The notes beneath the pieces were generated by a model. That model saw nothing but the letters and a program-made list of their open reading frames with translations. It ran no database searches and was not told the origin of the DNA. This document shows, piece by piece, positions 44,255-53,678 of a DNA stretch of 64,000 nucleotides (position 1 is the first letter of the stretch; the number at the start of each line of letters is the position of its first letter). The translations under genes were made by a program, and so were the position numbers. Source of the stretch: Aquimarina algiphila (GTDB taxonomy: Bacteria > Bacteroidota > Bacteroidia > Flavobacteriales > Flavobacteriaceae); NCBI RefSeq assembly GCF_007489275.1, contig NZ_VLNR01000029.1:1585-65584 (forward strand), written 5' to 3'.

Positions 44255-45268
44255 ATGAGGAAAAAAGTTACGCTCAAACAACTTGCTAAAGAATTAAATC
44301 TGTCTATTTCTACGGTTTCAAAGTCATTGAAAAATGATCCTGAGATTAGTGAAAAAACAATTAACAGAGTGCATGAACTGGCGAACTTTTATAATTACAA
44401 ACCAAATGCTCTGGCAGTTAGTTTAAAAAGTAATAAGACCAAAACTATAGGGGTTATATTGCCAGAGATTCTTAATCATTTTTATGCTAAAGCATTGTTT
44501 GGAATAGAACAGGCAGCCTCAAAGAATGGGTATAAGATTGTGACCTGTATTACTAATGAATCTCATAAAAAAGAGATAGAATATGTAGAAATGCTAAACT
44601 ATAGTAGTGTTGATGGGTTTATCGTGGCTTTGAGTCAGGAAACACAAATGGTTAATGAACTTGATCATTTTAAGGTTTTAAAGAGAGATAATGTTCCAAT
44701 CGTAATGTTTGATAGGGTAAGTGATGAAATAGAATGTGATAAAGTAATTGTAGATGATAAGATTGCTTCTAAAAATGCTATTCAATATCTAATTAATACA
44801 GGTTGCACAAAAATTGCTGTAATAACAACAATAAGTAGTGATTTAAGTGTTGCAAAATTAAGATTAGAAGGGGCAAGAGAAATTACAGATAAAAATGATA
44901 ATGTGTCATTAATAGAGTTACCTGTAAAGGATAATAATAATGTTGAAGATGAAATAGAGAAATTTCTTAAAGATAATAATCTTGATGCTGTTCTTGGTTT
45001 AGATGAGACTGCCGCGGCTGTAACTATAAATATGTCGCTAAAATTAGGATATAAAATTCCAAAAGATATTTCGGTAATAGGATTTACTGATGGGTTGTTA
45101 TCCAGACATTCTTACCCAAAACTTACTACAGTTTCTCAACATGCTGAAGATTTAGGAGCAAAAGCAGCACAGATATTAGTAAATCAATTAGATAATTTTT
45201 CTGAAAATTATAAAGTAAAGACAGAAGTTGTAAAAACGTCTTTAATTCTTAGAAATTCTACAAATTAA
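44255..45268 (+). CDS. LacI-family transcriptional regulator (1)
   Basis: The N-terminal LacI helix-turn-helix is VTLKQLAKELNLSISTVSKS (residues 4-23) with the hinge helix YKPNALAVSL. The rest is the periplasmic-binding-protein-like domain (TIGVILPEILNHFYAKALFG, FTDGLLSRHSYPKLTTVSQH). Start choice is supported by GGAGG five bases before the ATG, an unusually good Shine-Dalgarno site for this phylum. It is convergent with the second LacI gene. It is the first gene of the presumed catabolic locus. Confidence 0.93.
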   Translation: MRKKVTLKQLAKELNLSISTVSKSLKNDPEISEKTINRVHELANFYNYKPNALAVSLKSNKTKTIGVILPEILNHFYAKALFGIEQAASKNGYKIVTCITNESHKKEIEYVEMLNYSSVDGFIVALSQETQMVNELDHFKVLKRDNVPIVMFDRVSDEIECDKVIVDDKIASKNAIQYLINTGCTKIAVITTISSDLSVAKLRLEGAREITDKNDNVSLIELPVKDNNNVEDEIEKFLKDNNLDAVLGLDETAAAVTINMSLKLGYKIPKDISVIGFTDGLLSRHSYPKLTTVSQHAEDLGAKAAQILVNQLDNFSENYKVKTEVVKTSLILRNSTN

Positions 45269-45529
45269 AGCTATTTAATTATATATGTTTTTTGTTGGAA
45301 GCCAACTCTAATTATGGTAAGTCTTTTTCCAAAGTTTTTGTGATAGGATAGTAAATCATTCTAAGGAATAAGCAGATTAAAAATTACTAACCGTTCGTTT
45401 TCGATCTGAAAGTTGTTAAAATCTTGAGTAGAATAATGTACAATGATTGAAGCAAACCTATACTGTTCTCCTATCTTTACCTTTTTATCAAAGGATAATC
45501 ATTGATCATTTTCAAACACCTTTTATGTA

Positions 45530-46561
45530 TTAAGTGCTATCCCTTAAAATCAACTCGGTTTTGAGTTTCAATACTTTTTTACGATGATTTACATCATTGG
45601 GTTCATTAAATTGGTTAATCAATAATTCTGCAGCTTTTTCTCCCATTTCAAAACTGGGTTGTGCAATACATGTCATAGAAGGCACAAAAATTTCTCCTAG
45701 TCCAAGATCTCCAAATCCAATGACAGAGATTTGCTCTGGGATTTTATATCCCATTTTAAGTAATGTCTTCATGGTGAGTAAACCATAGTTATCTGTGCAT
45801 GTAAAAACAGCATCGGGAATTGCGCTTATGTTATTAAAAAAATCCTGGATTTCAGTGTCTTCATTTTCCCTATCAAGGGATTCACAATGAAGTATTAATT
45901 CTTCATAGATAGGAATGTTATGCTTGGTCATAGCTTTTTTATAACCATCATAACGATCCTGAAAGACCTTTTTTTCTTTAATCCCTCCAATAAATGCAAT
46001 TCGTTTCCTTCCTTTTTTAATTAGAAATTCGACCGCAGAAAATGAAGCTTTATCATCTTCTATTAATACATGGTCAGCACCCGAAACCTCTTCCCTTATA
46101 TTATCAAATAATACAACAGGAATACCTTTATTGATTATACTTTTAATATGCACAAATGTTTCTGTCTCATGAGTTGGTGACAAAATAATTCCATCAACAA
46201 GTCCTCTTTCAAATGAAATGAGATTTTCACGCTCAAACTCAAATGAATTTCTAGAAGAGCTAATCAGGATTTTATAATTATGTTTTCTAACATATCGATC
46301 AATACCTCTACACACTTCTATAAAAAAAGATTCATCATATCTGGGGATAATAACTCCAATAAGATTGGTCTTACCAGAACTAAGACTTTTTGCAATTTGA
46401 TTTGGCATATAGCCCATCATTTTTGCAGTTTTAAAAACTTTTTCGCGGGTACTAAGCTTTACTCGAGGGTTTTCATCCAAAGCTCTGGAAACTGTAGCTA
46501 TAGAAATGTTTAATTTTCTAGCAATATCTTCAAGTTTAACCCTCTTTTTTTTCAAAGTCAT
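45530..46561 (-). CDS. LacI-family transcriptional regulator (2)
   Basis: A second LacI/GalR-type repressor: VKLEDIARKLNISIATVSRA forms the helix-turn-helix and GYMPNQIAKSLSSGKTN the hinge. The sugar-binding domain ends SVIGFGDLGLGEIFVPSMTC. I use ATG 46561; a TTG one codon upstream is the alternative. It is divergent from the GH13 gene across a 342-base region with a 10-base palindrome CAAACGTTTG, a likely site for this repressor. The protein differs clearly from the other LacI copy, so two effectors are probable. Confidence 0.93.
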   Translation of the reverse strand: MTLKKKRVKLEDIARKLNISIATVSRALDENPRVKLSTREKVFKTAKMMGYMPNQIAKSLSSGKTNLIGVIIPRYDESFFIEVCRGIDRYVRKHNYKILISSSRNSFEFERENLISFERGLVDGIILSPTHETETFVHIKSIINKGIPVVLFDNIREEVSGADHVLIEDDKASFSAVEFLIKKGRKRIAFIGGIKEKKVFQDRYDGYKKAMTKHNIPIYEELILHCESLDRENEDTEIQDFFNNISAIPDAVFTCTDNYGLLTMKTLLKMGYKIPEQISVIGFGDLGLGEIFVPSMTCIAQPSFEMGEKAAELLINQFNEPNDVNHRKKVLKLKTELILRDST

Positions 46562-46903
46562 CAAAAAATCGTTAAAAAATTATTATTAAAACATCATTTT
46601 CACTAGAAATATAATAATACAAACGTTTGCATTTTTTTAAACTAAAAGATTGCTTTACAATTCTGTGAATAGTTCAGTAATTTGTAATAGTCATAAAGGA
46701 TTTTTGAACATCTAATAAAAAGTTTGTTAAAAAAATCTTACAAAAATGTCCTCCCCAAAAGACATCTCTATTCAAGAGACACAATGACTACGCTAAGTTA
46801 GGATAAATAATGTGTACTAAAAATACAAACATTATTTAAAATGCGGTAAGGAGATTAAATAAGTAGAAGATATCAATTTTTTAAAATTTTAAAACCGAAT
46901 TGC
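46562..46903. other. 342-base divergent region between lacI(2) and GH13 gene
   Basis: The region contains the palindrome at 46620-46629 and AT-rich blocks. I see no exact TTTG / TAnnTTTG pair for either gene. Confidence 0.5.
46620..46629. promoter_or_regulatory. candidate LacI-type operator
   Basis: CAAACGTTTG is a perfect 10-base palindrome with the central CG pair typical of LacI/GalR operators. It sits 58 bases upstream of the lacI(2) start codon on one side and 274 bases upstream of the GH13 gene on the other. Confidence 0.55.
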
Positions 46904-48571
46904 ATGGAGCTTTCTTGGTTCAAAAAAGGAACTATTTATCAAATATACCCACGTAGCTTCAACGATAGTAATGATGATGGTATTGGTGATTTGAGAGGGA
47001 TTATAGACAAACTGGATTATTTACAGAGTCTACATGTAGATATATTATGGTTAAGTCCCATTTTTAGTTCACCAAATGATGATAATGGATATGATATTAG
47101 CGATTACTGCTCTATTATGCCAGAATTTGGAAGTATGGAAGATTTTGACGAATTGCTTCAGAAAACCCATGATAAAGGAATGAGGTTAATTCTTGATTTG
47201 GTTGCTAATCATTGTTCTGATGAACATAATTGGTTTAAAGAGGCGAAGAAATCAAAGGATAATCCATATAGAGATTATTTTCATTGGAAAAAACCTGAAG
47301 ATGATGGTGGCCCGCCAAATAATTGGAAATCTTTTTTTGGAGGAAGTGCTTGGGAATATGATACCAAATCAGAGGAATATTATCTACACCTTTTTACTAA
47401 GAAACAACCTGATTTGAATTGGGAAAACCCCAAAGTGAGGGAAGAAATTTATAATGCAATGAGGTTTTGGCTAGATAAAGGAGTTGATGGATTTAGAATG
47501 GATGTTATTCCCTTGATTTCTAAACGAGAAGGGTATCCTGATGCTCCAGATGTAGGGTTTAGAAAAATCATCGAAGATGTATATGCAAATGGGCCTAGAT
47601 TACATGAGTATCTTAAAGAAATGAATGAGAAAGTAGTTCGTCATTATGATGCATTTTCTTTGGCAGAAGGAGTCGGGATTAATCATGAAAATGCCGGTTT
47701 GTATATTGATTATGATCGTAGAGAACTTGATATGCTGTATCACTTTGATATTCTTGAATGTACTATTGTTAATGGTAAATTCGAAGAAACATCACCCTTC
47801 GATTTAGTAAACATGAAAAGTATTTTTAAGAAATGGAGAGATGCGGTTCATGAAAAAGGATGGCTCGCTAATGCAATGGGAAATCATGACTTTGCACGAA
47901 TGACATCAAGATTTGGAGATGACAAGCAATATTGGGCAGAATCAGCAAAAATGTTGTTTATAATGCAATCTACACAAAATGGAACTTTGAATATTTATCA
48001 AGGTGATGAGATAGGGATGACAAACATTGTCCTAGAATCTGTAGATGAAGTTAGAGATGTACAATCTTTAAATTTTTATAATGAAAATTCAAAGACTAAG
48101 AAATTATCACAAGAGTCAGCATTAGAAATGATTAATAGAGAAGGACGGGATAATGCAAGAACTCCTGTACAATGGAATGATGAAATTAATGGTGGATTTT
48201 CTTTGGGAGAACCATGGTTAAAAACGAATCCGAATTATGTAAATATTAATGTTAGAAAACAAAACAATGATCCTGATTCGATCTTAAACTTTTATAGGAA
48301 CTTATTGCAAATAAGAAAAGAAAATGATGTGTTTGTATATGGTGATTTTAAAGAGTTAGGGTTTAATAACTCGAGTATATATGTATATAAAAAAGTGTTG
48401 AAAAAAGAACAGATCATAGTGATTTTAAATTTTGAAGGCACCGAAGGTTATTTCGAGATAAAAGAAAATTTAACAGAAGCCATTGTCTTAATAAATAATT
48501 ATAACAAGTATAAAATAGAGGGTGATATCATTCATCTCGAACCCTATCAAGGACTGATTTTTAAAGTTTAA
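46904..48571 (+). CDS. GH13 alpha-glucosidase (oligo-1,6-glucosidase subfamily-like)
   Basis: A cytoplasmic family 13 hydrolase with all four conserved regions: DLVANHCSDEHNWF (I), DGFRMDVIP with nucleophile Asp200 (II), SLAEGVG with acid/base Glu255 (III) and GNHDFAR with Asp329 (IV). The region V motif QPDLNW marks the alpha-1,6/alpha-1,4-glucosidase branch. The three catalytic positions are almost exactly those I remember for Bacillus oligo-1,6-glucosidase. There is no signal peptide, so substrate must be imported. The protein has 555 residues, normal length. The linked lacI(2) is the likely regulator. Confidence 0.92.
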   Translation: MELSWFKKGTIYQIYPRSFNDSNDDGIGDLRGIIDKLDYLQSLHVDILWLSPIFSSPNDDNGYDISDYCSIMPEFGSMEDFDELLQKTHDKGMRLILDLVANHCSDEHNWFKEAKKSKDNPYRDYFHWKKPEDDGGPPNNWKSFFGGSAWEYDTKSEEYYLHLFTKKQPDLNWENPKVREEIYNAMRFWLDKGVDGFRMDVIPLISKREGYPDAPDVGFRKIIEDVYANGPRLHEYLKEMNEKVVRHYDAFSLAEGVGINHENAGLYIDYDRRELDMLYHFDILECTIVNGKFEETSPFDLVNMKSIFKKWRDAVHEKGWLANAMGNHDFARMTSRFGDDKQYWAESAKMLFIMQSTQNGTLNIYQGDEIGMTNIVLESVDEVRDVQSLNFYNENSKTKKLSQESALEMINREGRDNARTPVQWNDEINGGFSLGEPWLKTNPNYVNINVRKQNNDPDSILNFYRNLLQIRKENDVFVYGDFKELGFNNSSIYVYKKVLKKEQIIVILNFEGTEGYFEIKENLTEAIVLINNYNKYKIEGDIIHLEPYQGLIFKV

Positions 48572-48880
48572 TAAAGTAGTTCGTAAAATTTAAGAAACAA
48601 ATGTAATTAGAGTAGAAAGCGAAATTAATTTTTGTTTGTTAGCAGAGAAGTTTATGTGATGAAACTTCTCGTAGATGTAACAGATGGGGCATCCATTTTT
48701 TTTGTAACTTATTGTGTTTAAAGTAGGAATATTATTTTATATAGTTGCAGAATTAGTCAGATATAGTAGAAAAGACTTGGATGTCCCATTGTTACTAAGG
48801 TTATAATTACTTTTTATTTATAAGACAAGGGTAAAATTTAAAACAAAGAAACAATTCAAATTTAAATCAAACGCTATATT
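48572..48880. other. 309-base region before susC
   Basis: Contains the hairpin at 48645-48670 and AT-rich sequence leading to the SusC start codon. TATAGTTG near 48738 resembles a -7 box but lacks the TTTG end and a good -33 partner. Confidence 0.45.
48645..48670. terminator. hairpin after GH13 gene
   Basis: A 9-base stem GAGAAGTTT / AAACTTCTC with an 8-base loop, 73 bases after the GH13 stop. No T-run follows, so it may be a weak terminator or an RNA-processing signal between GH13 and susC. Confidence 0.45.
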
Positions 48881-51800
48881 ATGAAAAGTAGGATACTTAA
48901 AAAACTCATTTTCCTTCTGGTATTTTTATCAGGGAGTATGATGTTTGCACAAATCACAGTTTCAGGTGTGATTTCAGACACTGGGGGACCGATTCCCGGA
49001 GTGAATGTTCTTGTACGAGGAACAACTAACGGGGCAGTTTCTGATTTTGATGGAAACTATACGTTGGATAACGTTGCAGAGGACGCTATATTAGTCTTTA
49101 GTTTTGTTGGGTTTAAATCCCAGGAAATTAATGTCAACGGACAGTCAACAATAAATATTACTATGCAAGAAGATGCTGCTGAATTAGAGCAAGTTGTTGT
49201 TGTAGGGTATGGTACAGTAAGAAAGAAAGATTTAACAGGATCTGTAGCCTCAGTAAAACCTGAAGATTTTAATCAAGGAGTGCAGACTTCTCCAGATCAA
49301 TTAATTCAAGGTCGAGTGGCAGGAGTGCAAGTTACAGCCGCAAGTGGTGAGCCGGGAGCGAGTAACAATATTCGTATTCGAGGTACATCTTCTATTCGAG
49401 GAGGTAATAATCCTTTGATCGTTGTAGACGGAGTTCCTTTAGATGGAGGCGATACTAGTGCAGGATCTGATGTAGGAGCAGGTAGATCATCTGCTAGAAA
49501 TCCGTTAAACTTTATCAACCCAAACGATATTGCAAGTATTGATGTGCTTAAAGATGCTTCTGCTACTGCAATTTATGGATCAAGAGGATCTAATGGTGTG
49601 GTTATTATTACTACCAAAAAAGGGAAATCAGGGAAACCTCAGTTAGATTTTTCATCTTCAGTAAGTATTTCCAGTATTGCCAATGAGTATGATTTATTAG
49701 GTGCTTCAGAATTTGCTAGCGCTGCTAATGCAATAGGAAATCCAGGGCTGGATTTTGGGCAAAATGTAGATGCTTTAGATGAAATACTAAGAACAGCAAT
49801 AACTCAAAACTATAACGTTAGTTATGGTGGTGGATCAGATACTGGACGATATAGGTTTTCTTTGTCATTACAAGATCAGGAAGGAATTATAAAGAATACA
49901 GGTCAGGAAAAATATACAGGAAGCCTTAACTTAACCGAAAAGTTTTTTAACGAGAAGTTACAGATAGATACCAAATTAATTACATCTTTTATAAAAGATG
50001 AGGCAACTGCATTATCAGATAACGTTGGAGCTGAAGGGGATTTGATTATTTCAGCTTTACGTTGGAATCCTACGAGATCTTTATTTAATGATGATGGAAC
50101 TTTTCTTCAGTTTAATGACAATCCTCGTAATCCATTAGCATTTTTAGAATATTATACAGATTTGGCAGAGTCAACCAATATTTTAGGGAATCTTTCTGCA
50201 ACATATAGTTTTACAGATGAATTAAAATATAAATTTAATTTTGGTGTTGGGCGTACAGAATCTACAAGAAGAGTAGGAGTTTCGAGATTAATGCAAGCTA
50301 ATTTTGTAAATAATGGTATAGCAGATATTCAAAGTATCTTTACCTCTAATTTATTATTCGAGCATACCCTTAGCTACAATAAACAATTAAGCGATGCTGT
50401 ATATTTAAGTGCAGTAGGAGGATATTCATATCAGCAATTCGAACGTAAAGGGGATAATATTAGAGTGCAGAACTTTTCAATAGATGATCAGAATTTATAT
50501 ATTAATAATATCAACTTTGGGTCAGATAGACCTGCACCTACACTTAATCCAGATAATACACTTACCGGAGGTAATACATCATTTTTTAATCCTACCACAG
50601 AGTTACAATCTTATTTTGGAAGAGCTAACGTAACTTTATATGATAAGTATCTAATCACTGCAACTTTAAGGGCAGATGGATCCAGTCGTTTTGGAGAAGA
50701 TAATCAATATGGATACTTTCCATCGGCAGCATTGGCATGGAGATTATCTGAAGAAGATTTTGTGCCAGAGACTTTTAGTGATCTTAAGCTAAGACTTGGA
50801 TATGGTATAACAGGTAATCAAGAATTTCCTTCGGGTTCTTCTCAAACTCAGTTTACACCTGATGGATCTGGAGGTATTGTGCAATCTACAGTTGGAAACC
50901 CAGAACTACAATGGGAGAGTACAAAGCAGATTAATGCAGGGATAGATTTTGGCTTTTTTGACAATCGCTTATCAGGATCGATAGATTACTATAGTAGAAA
51001 GACCGAAGATCTTTTGTTTAGAACTCGTGTAGCTCAACAAGCACCAAACATTTTTGTATGGAGGAATTTGGATGGAGTTGAAGTAGAAAATTCAGGAATT
51101 GATATTGCTATAAATGGAGTTATCATCCAAAATGAAGATATGACTTGGGAGGTTGGTGTTAATGCTAGTTTCTTAAATAATGAAATTAATAATGTATCAA
51201 CTATTTTTCCGGCAGGAATTCTAACCGGAGATTTAAATGGTCAGGGATTGACTGGACAACGAGGGCAGTTATTATTTGATGGACAACCCATAAATGCATT
51301 TTACTTACCAGTTTGGGAAGGTTTTGATGAAAATGGAGTTTCTCAATATGCAGATTTAGATGGAGATGGCGTGGATACTTCGAGTGGTATAACTGCACCT
51401 GGACAAGGTGATAGAACCTTTGTTGGAGATCCAAATCCAGATTTTACTGTTGGTATTTCATCATCATTTAAGTATAAAAAATTAGACGTAAGTGTATTCT
51501 TTAATGGAGCGTATGGACATCAAATTTATGACAATACTTCAAATGCTATTTTCACAGCGTCGGCTCTCAATTCTGGAGGTAATGTAACTCAAGAAGTGAT
51601 TTCCTCTGGAGAAGCAATTCAAACACCAAAACCATCTACTCAATATTTAAAAAGTGGAGATTTTTTAAGACTTAATAATTTGACTGTTGGATATACAATA
51701 GACGATGGTAAAATAGGGAACTGGATTGAATCATTACGATTCTATGTAACCGGACAAAACTTATTTGTAATTACACCATATGATGGTTTTGATCCAGAAG

Positions 51801-51904
51801 TGAATACGAATAAACAGGTTGATGGAGTACCATCCTTTGGTATAGATTATTCTGCTTACCCAAGAGCAAGAACATTTTCTGTAGGATTTAATGCTAGATT
51901 TTAA
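48881..51904 (+). CDS. SusC/RagA-family TonB-linked outer-membrane transporter
   Basis: This 1007-residue protein has a signal peptide (to about residue 24), a carboxypeptidase-like beta domain (TVSGVISDTGGPIPGVNVLV onward), a TonB-box-like VVVVGYGTVRKKDLTGSV (about 106-123), and a plug with IRIRGTSSIRGGNNPLIVVD. A large barrel ends AYPRARTFSVGFNARF. SusC proteins import bulky ligands with the SusD lid. The gene overlaps the susD reading frame region by a few bases before the chosen susD start. It is the uptake component of the catabolic locus. Confidence 0.95.
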   Translation: MKSRILKKLIFLLVFLSGSMMFAQITVSGVISDTGGPIPGVNVLVRGTTNGAVSDFDGNYTLDNVAEDAILVFSFVGFKSQEINVNGQSTINITMQEDAAELEQVVVVGYGTVRKKDLTGSVASVKPEDFNQGVQTSPDQLIQGRVAGVQVTAASGEPGASNNIRIRGTSSIRGGNNPLIVVDGVPLDGGDTSAGSDVGAGRSSARNPLNFINPNDIASIDVLKDASATAIYGSRGSNGVVIITTKKGKSGKPQLDFSSSVSISSIANEYDLLGASEFASAANAIGNPGLDFGQNVDALDEILRTAITQNYNVSYGGGSDTGRYRFSLSLQDQEGIIKNTGQEKYTGSLNLTEKFFNEKLQIDTKLITSFIKDEATALSDNVGAEGDLIISALRWNPTRSLFNDDGTFLQFNDNPRNPLAFLEYYTDLAESTNILGNLSATYSFTDELKYKFNFGVGRTESTRRVGVSRLMQANFVNNGIADIQSIFTSNLLFEHTLSYNKQLSDAVYLSAVGGYSYQQFERKGDNIRVQNFSIDDQNLYINNINFGSDRPAPTLNPDNTLTGGNTSFFNPTTELQSYFGRANVTLYDKYLITATLRADGSSRFGEDNQYGYFPSAALAWRLSEEDFVPETFSDLKLRLGYGITGNQEFPSGSSQTQFTPDGSGGIVQSTVGNPELQWESTKQINAGIDFGFFDNRLSGSIDYYSRKTEDLLFRTRVAQQAPNIFVWRNLDGVEVENSGIDIAINGVIIQNEDMTWEVGVNASFLNNEINNVSTIFPAGILTGDLNGQGLTGQRGQLLFDGQPINAFYLPVWEGFDENGVSQYADLDGDGVDTSSGITAPGQGDRTFVGDPNPDFTVGISSSFKYKKLDVSVFFNGAYGHQIYDNTSNAIFTASALNSGGNVTQEVISSGEAIQTPKPSTQYLKSGDFLRLNNLTVGYTIDDGKIGNWIESLRFYVTGQNLFVITPYDGFDPEVNTNKQVDGVPSFGIDYSAYPRARTFSVGFNARF

Positions 51905-51914
51905 AAAAATTAAA

Positions 51915-53492
51915 ATGAAAAAAATGAAAAACATAATCATTGGTTTGATCGCAGCATTCCTTGTTTTTGGATGTACCGATCTGGATGAAGAGTTAAATGA
52001 TAGTATTAACTCATCTGATTCGAGCGTTAGCGCATCAGATTTGTTAATTGGAGCATACTCTTCTTTACGAGAACTTCAACACGAGCAGGATTTATTACCC
52101 GCCTATGTACATTCTTCAGATGAATTAATACCACCTACAAGAGGAGGAGATTGGGATGACGCAGGGTTGTGGAGAGATCATCATTTACATGGTTGGACAA
52201 ATACTCATGCCCATATTGATAAAACCTGGAGAGATCTTAATAGTAGAGCTTTTAATGCGCAACAAGTACTTTGTAATGGAGATGGTAGTGCAAGTGAAAT
52301 CGCGCAAGCTACTTTCTTACGAACATTTCTGGACTTTTTTACAATGGATTTGTTTGGTGTAGTGCCAAGAAGAGCATGTGGTGAAGATTTATTATTACCA
52401 CCCACAGAGCAATTACAAAGGATAGAAGCAGTGGATGTGTTTATTTCAGAATTAGAAGCTGTTTTTAATGATTTACCTTCTTCTGGAACTCCTGATGTTG
52501 CCACTCAAAATGCAGCAAGAATGCTTTTGGCTAAATTATATTTAAATAGAGCAGTATATAAGGCTACCGGGGCTGACGGAGGGGCGTTAGAAGGACCTTA
52601 TTCTTTTGAAGCGGCAGATATGACTGCTGTTATAAATAATGTTAATGACTTAGCTGGATATACACTGGAAGATGAATATTTTAGTAGTTTTATTTCTGCA
52701 AATAGTGAAACATCATCAGAAATTATATTTGTATCGCAAAATGAACTTGGTGGAGCAACAGGTAGAATAAATAATAGATGGCATATGAGTATGCATTATA
52801 ATCAACAACCAAGTGGATGGAACGGTTTTGTAGCTACCGTAGAATTGTATAACCTTTTTGAAGATAGTGATGTAAGAAAAAGTAGCGCAGTTCCTGGTAT
52901 TTCTGATCAATTTGGATATAATGCAGGGTTTTTGATCGGACAACAAAGTGGTCCAGTTGATGGAGGACTTGTATTTGAAGATCTAAAAGATAGACAACAA
53001 GGGCCTTTGGTTTTTACTGAGGATGTAAATTTGTTCAATTCTAATGAAACAAGAGGTATTAGAGTTGTGAAATATACACCAAACCCAACGTTCACAGTAG
53101 AAAATAATTCTTTACAATTTGCAAATGATAATGCTCCGGGTAATGATTATGTGTTTTTTAGGTATGCAGATGCTCGCTTAATGAAAGCCGAAGCAATTCT
53201 AAGAGGAGGAACGGATACAGGAGGAGAAACCGCATTAGATATTGTTAATGAATTAAGAATGATGAGAAATGCTACGGCATTGCCTGCGGTTACCGAATCA
53301 GATATCTTAGACGAAAGATCTCGAGAATTGTATTGGGAAGGCTGGAGAAGAAATGACCAAATTCGTTTTGGCACATTTTTAGGAACCTGGCAAGAAAAAG
53401 GAAGTGCTTCTACAGCGAAGTCTTTGTTAATGCCTATTCCGGCAGAAGCAATTTCTACAAACCCTAATTTAATTCAAAATCCCGGGTATTAA
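51915..53492 (+). CDS. SusD/RagB-family nutrient-binding outer-membrane lipoprotein
   Basis: A lipoprotein signal (MKKMKNIIIGLIAAFLVFGC, Cys20) then TDLDEELN and a helical TPR-like SusD fold. Typical parts are ASDLLIGAYSSLRELQ, RAFNAQQVLCN, NAARMLLAKLYLNRAVYK, DYVFFRYADARLMKAEAIL and the C-terminal RSRELYWEGWRRNDQIRFG. ATG 51915 is 10 bases past the susC stop; another in-frame ATG is at 51924. It forms the lid over the SusC barrel and binds the substrate. Confidence 0.95.
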   Translation: MKKMKNIIIGLIAAFLVFGCTDLDEELNDSINSSDSSVSASDLLIGAYSSLRELQHEQDLLPAYVHSSDELIPPTRGGDWDDAGLWRDHHLHGWTNTHAHIDKTWRDLNSRAFNAQQVLCNGDGSASEIAQATFLRTFLDFFTMDLFGVVPRRACGEDLLLPPTEQLQRIEAVDVFISELEAVFNDLPSSGTPDVATQNAARMLLAKLYLNRAVYKATGADGGALEGPYSFEAADMTAVINNVNDLAGYTLEDEYFSSFISANSETSSEIIFVSQNELGGATGRINNRWHMSMHYNQQPSGWNGFVATVELYNLFEDSDVRKSSAVPGISDQFGYNAGFLIGQQSGPVDGGLVFEDLKDRQQGPLVFTEDVNLFNSNETRGIRVVKYTPNPTFTVENNSLQFANDNAPGNDYVFFRYADARLMKAEAILRGGTDTGGETALDIVNELRMMRNATALPAVTESDILDERSRELYWEGWRRNDQIRFGTFLGTWQEKGSASTAKSLLMPIPAEAISTNPNLIQNPGY

Positions 53493-53521
53493 TAAAAATT
53501 TTGAATATTTGGATAATAAAT

Positions 53522-53553
53522 GCAAAGTCCTTCTTCCTTTCGAAGGGCTTTGC
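53522..53553. terminator. hairpin terminator after susD
   Basis: GCAAAGTCCTTC pairs with GAAGGGCTTTGC (one G-U pair) across an 8-base loop, 29 bases beyond the susD stop. The following TACTTTAG is only mildly T-rich, so partial read-through into the next genes is likely. Confidence 0.65.
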
Positions 53554-53678
53554 TACTTTAGTAAAGCATATTTAGAAACTCAATTTTTAGTGGTTTCGAA
53601 ATGAGGTTAAATTGTTTTTTTAAAAATACTTGATTTTTAACCATGAGTTTAATCATTGATCATTCACAAAGCAGAACC

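Noticed and set aside
51201..51434. Leftward His/Leu/Gln-rich open frame within susC
   Set aside because: Antisense shadow of the SusC barrel; low-complexity composition.
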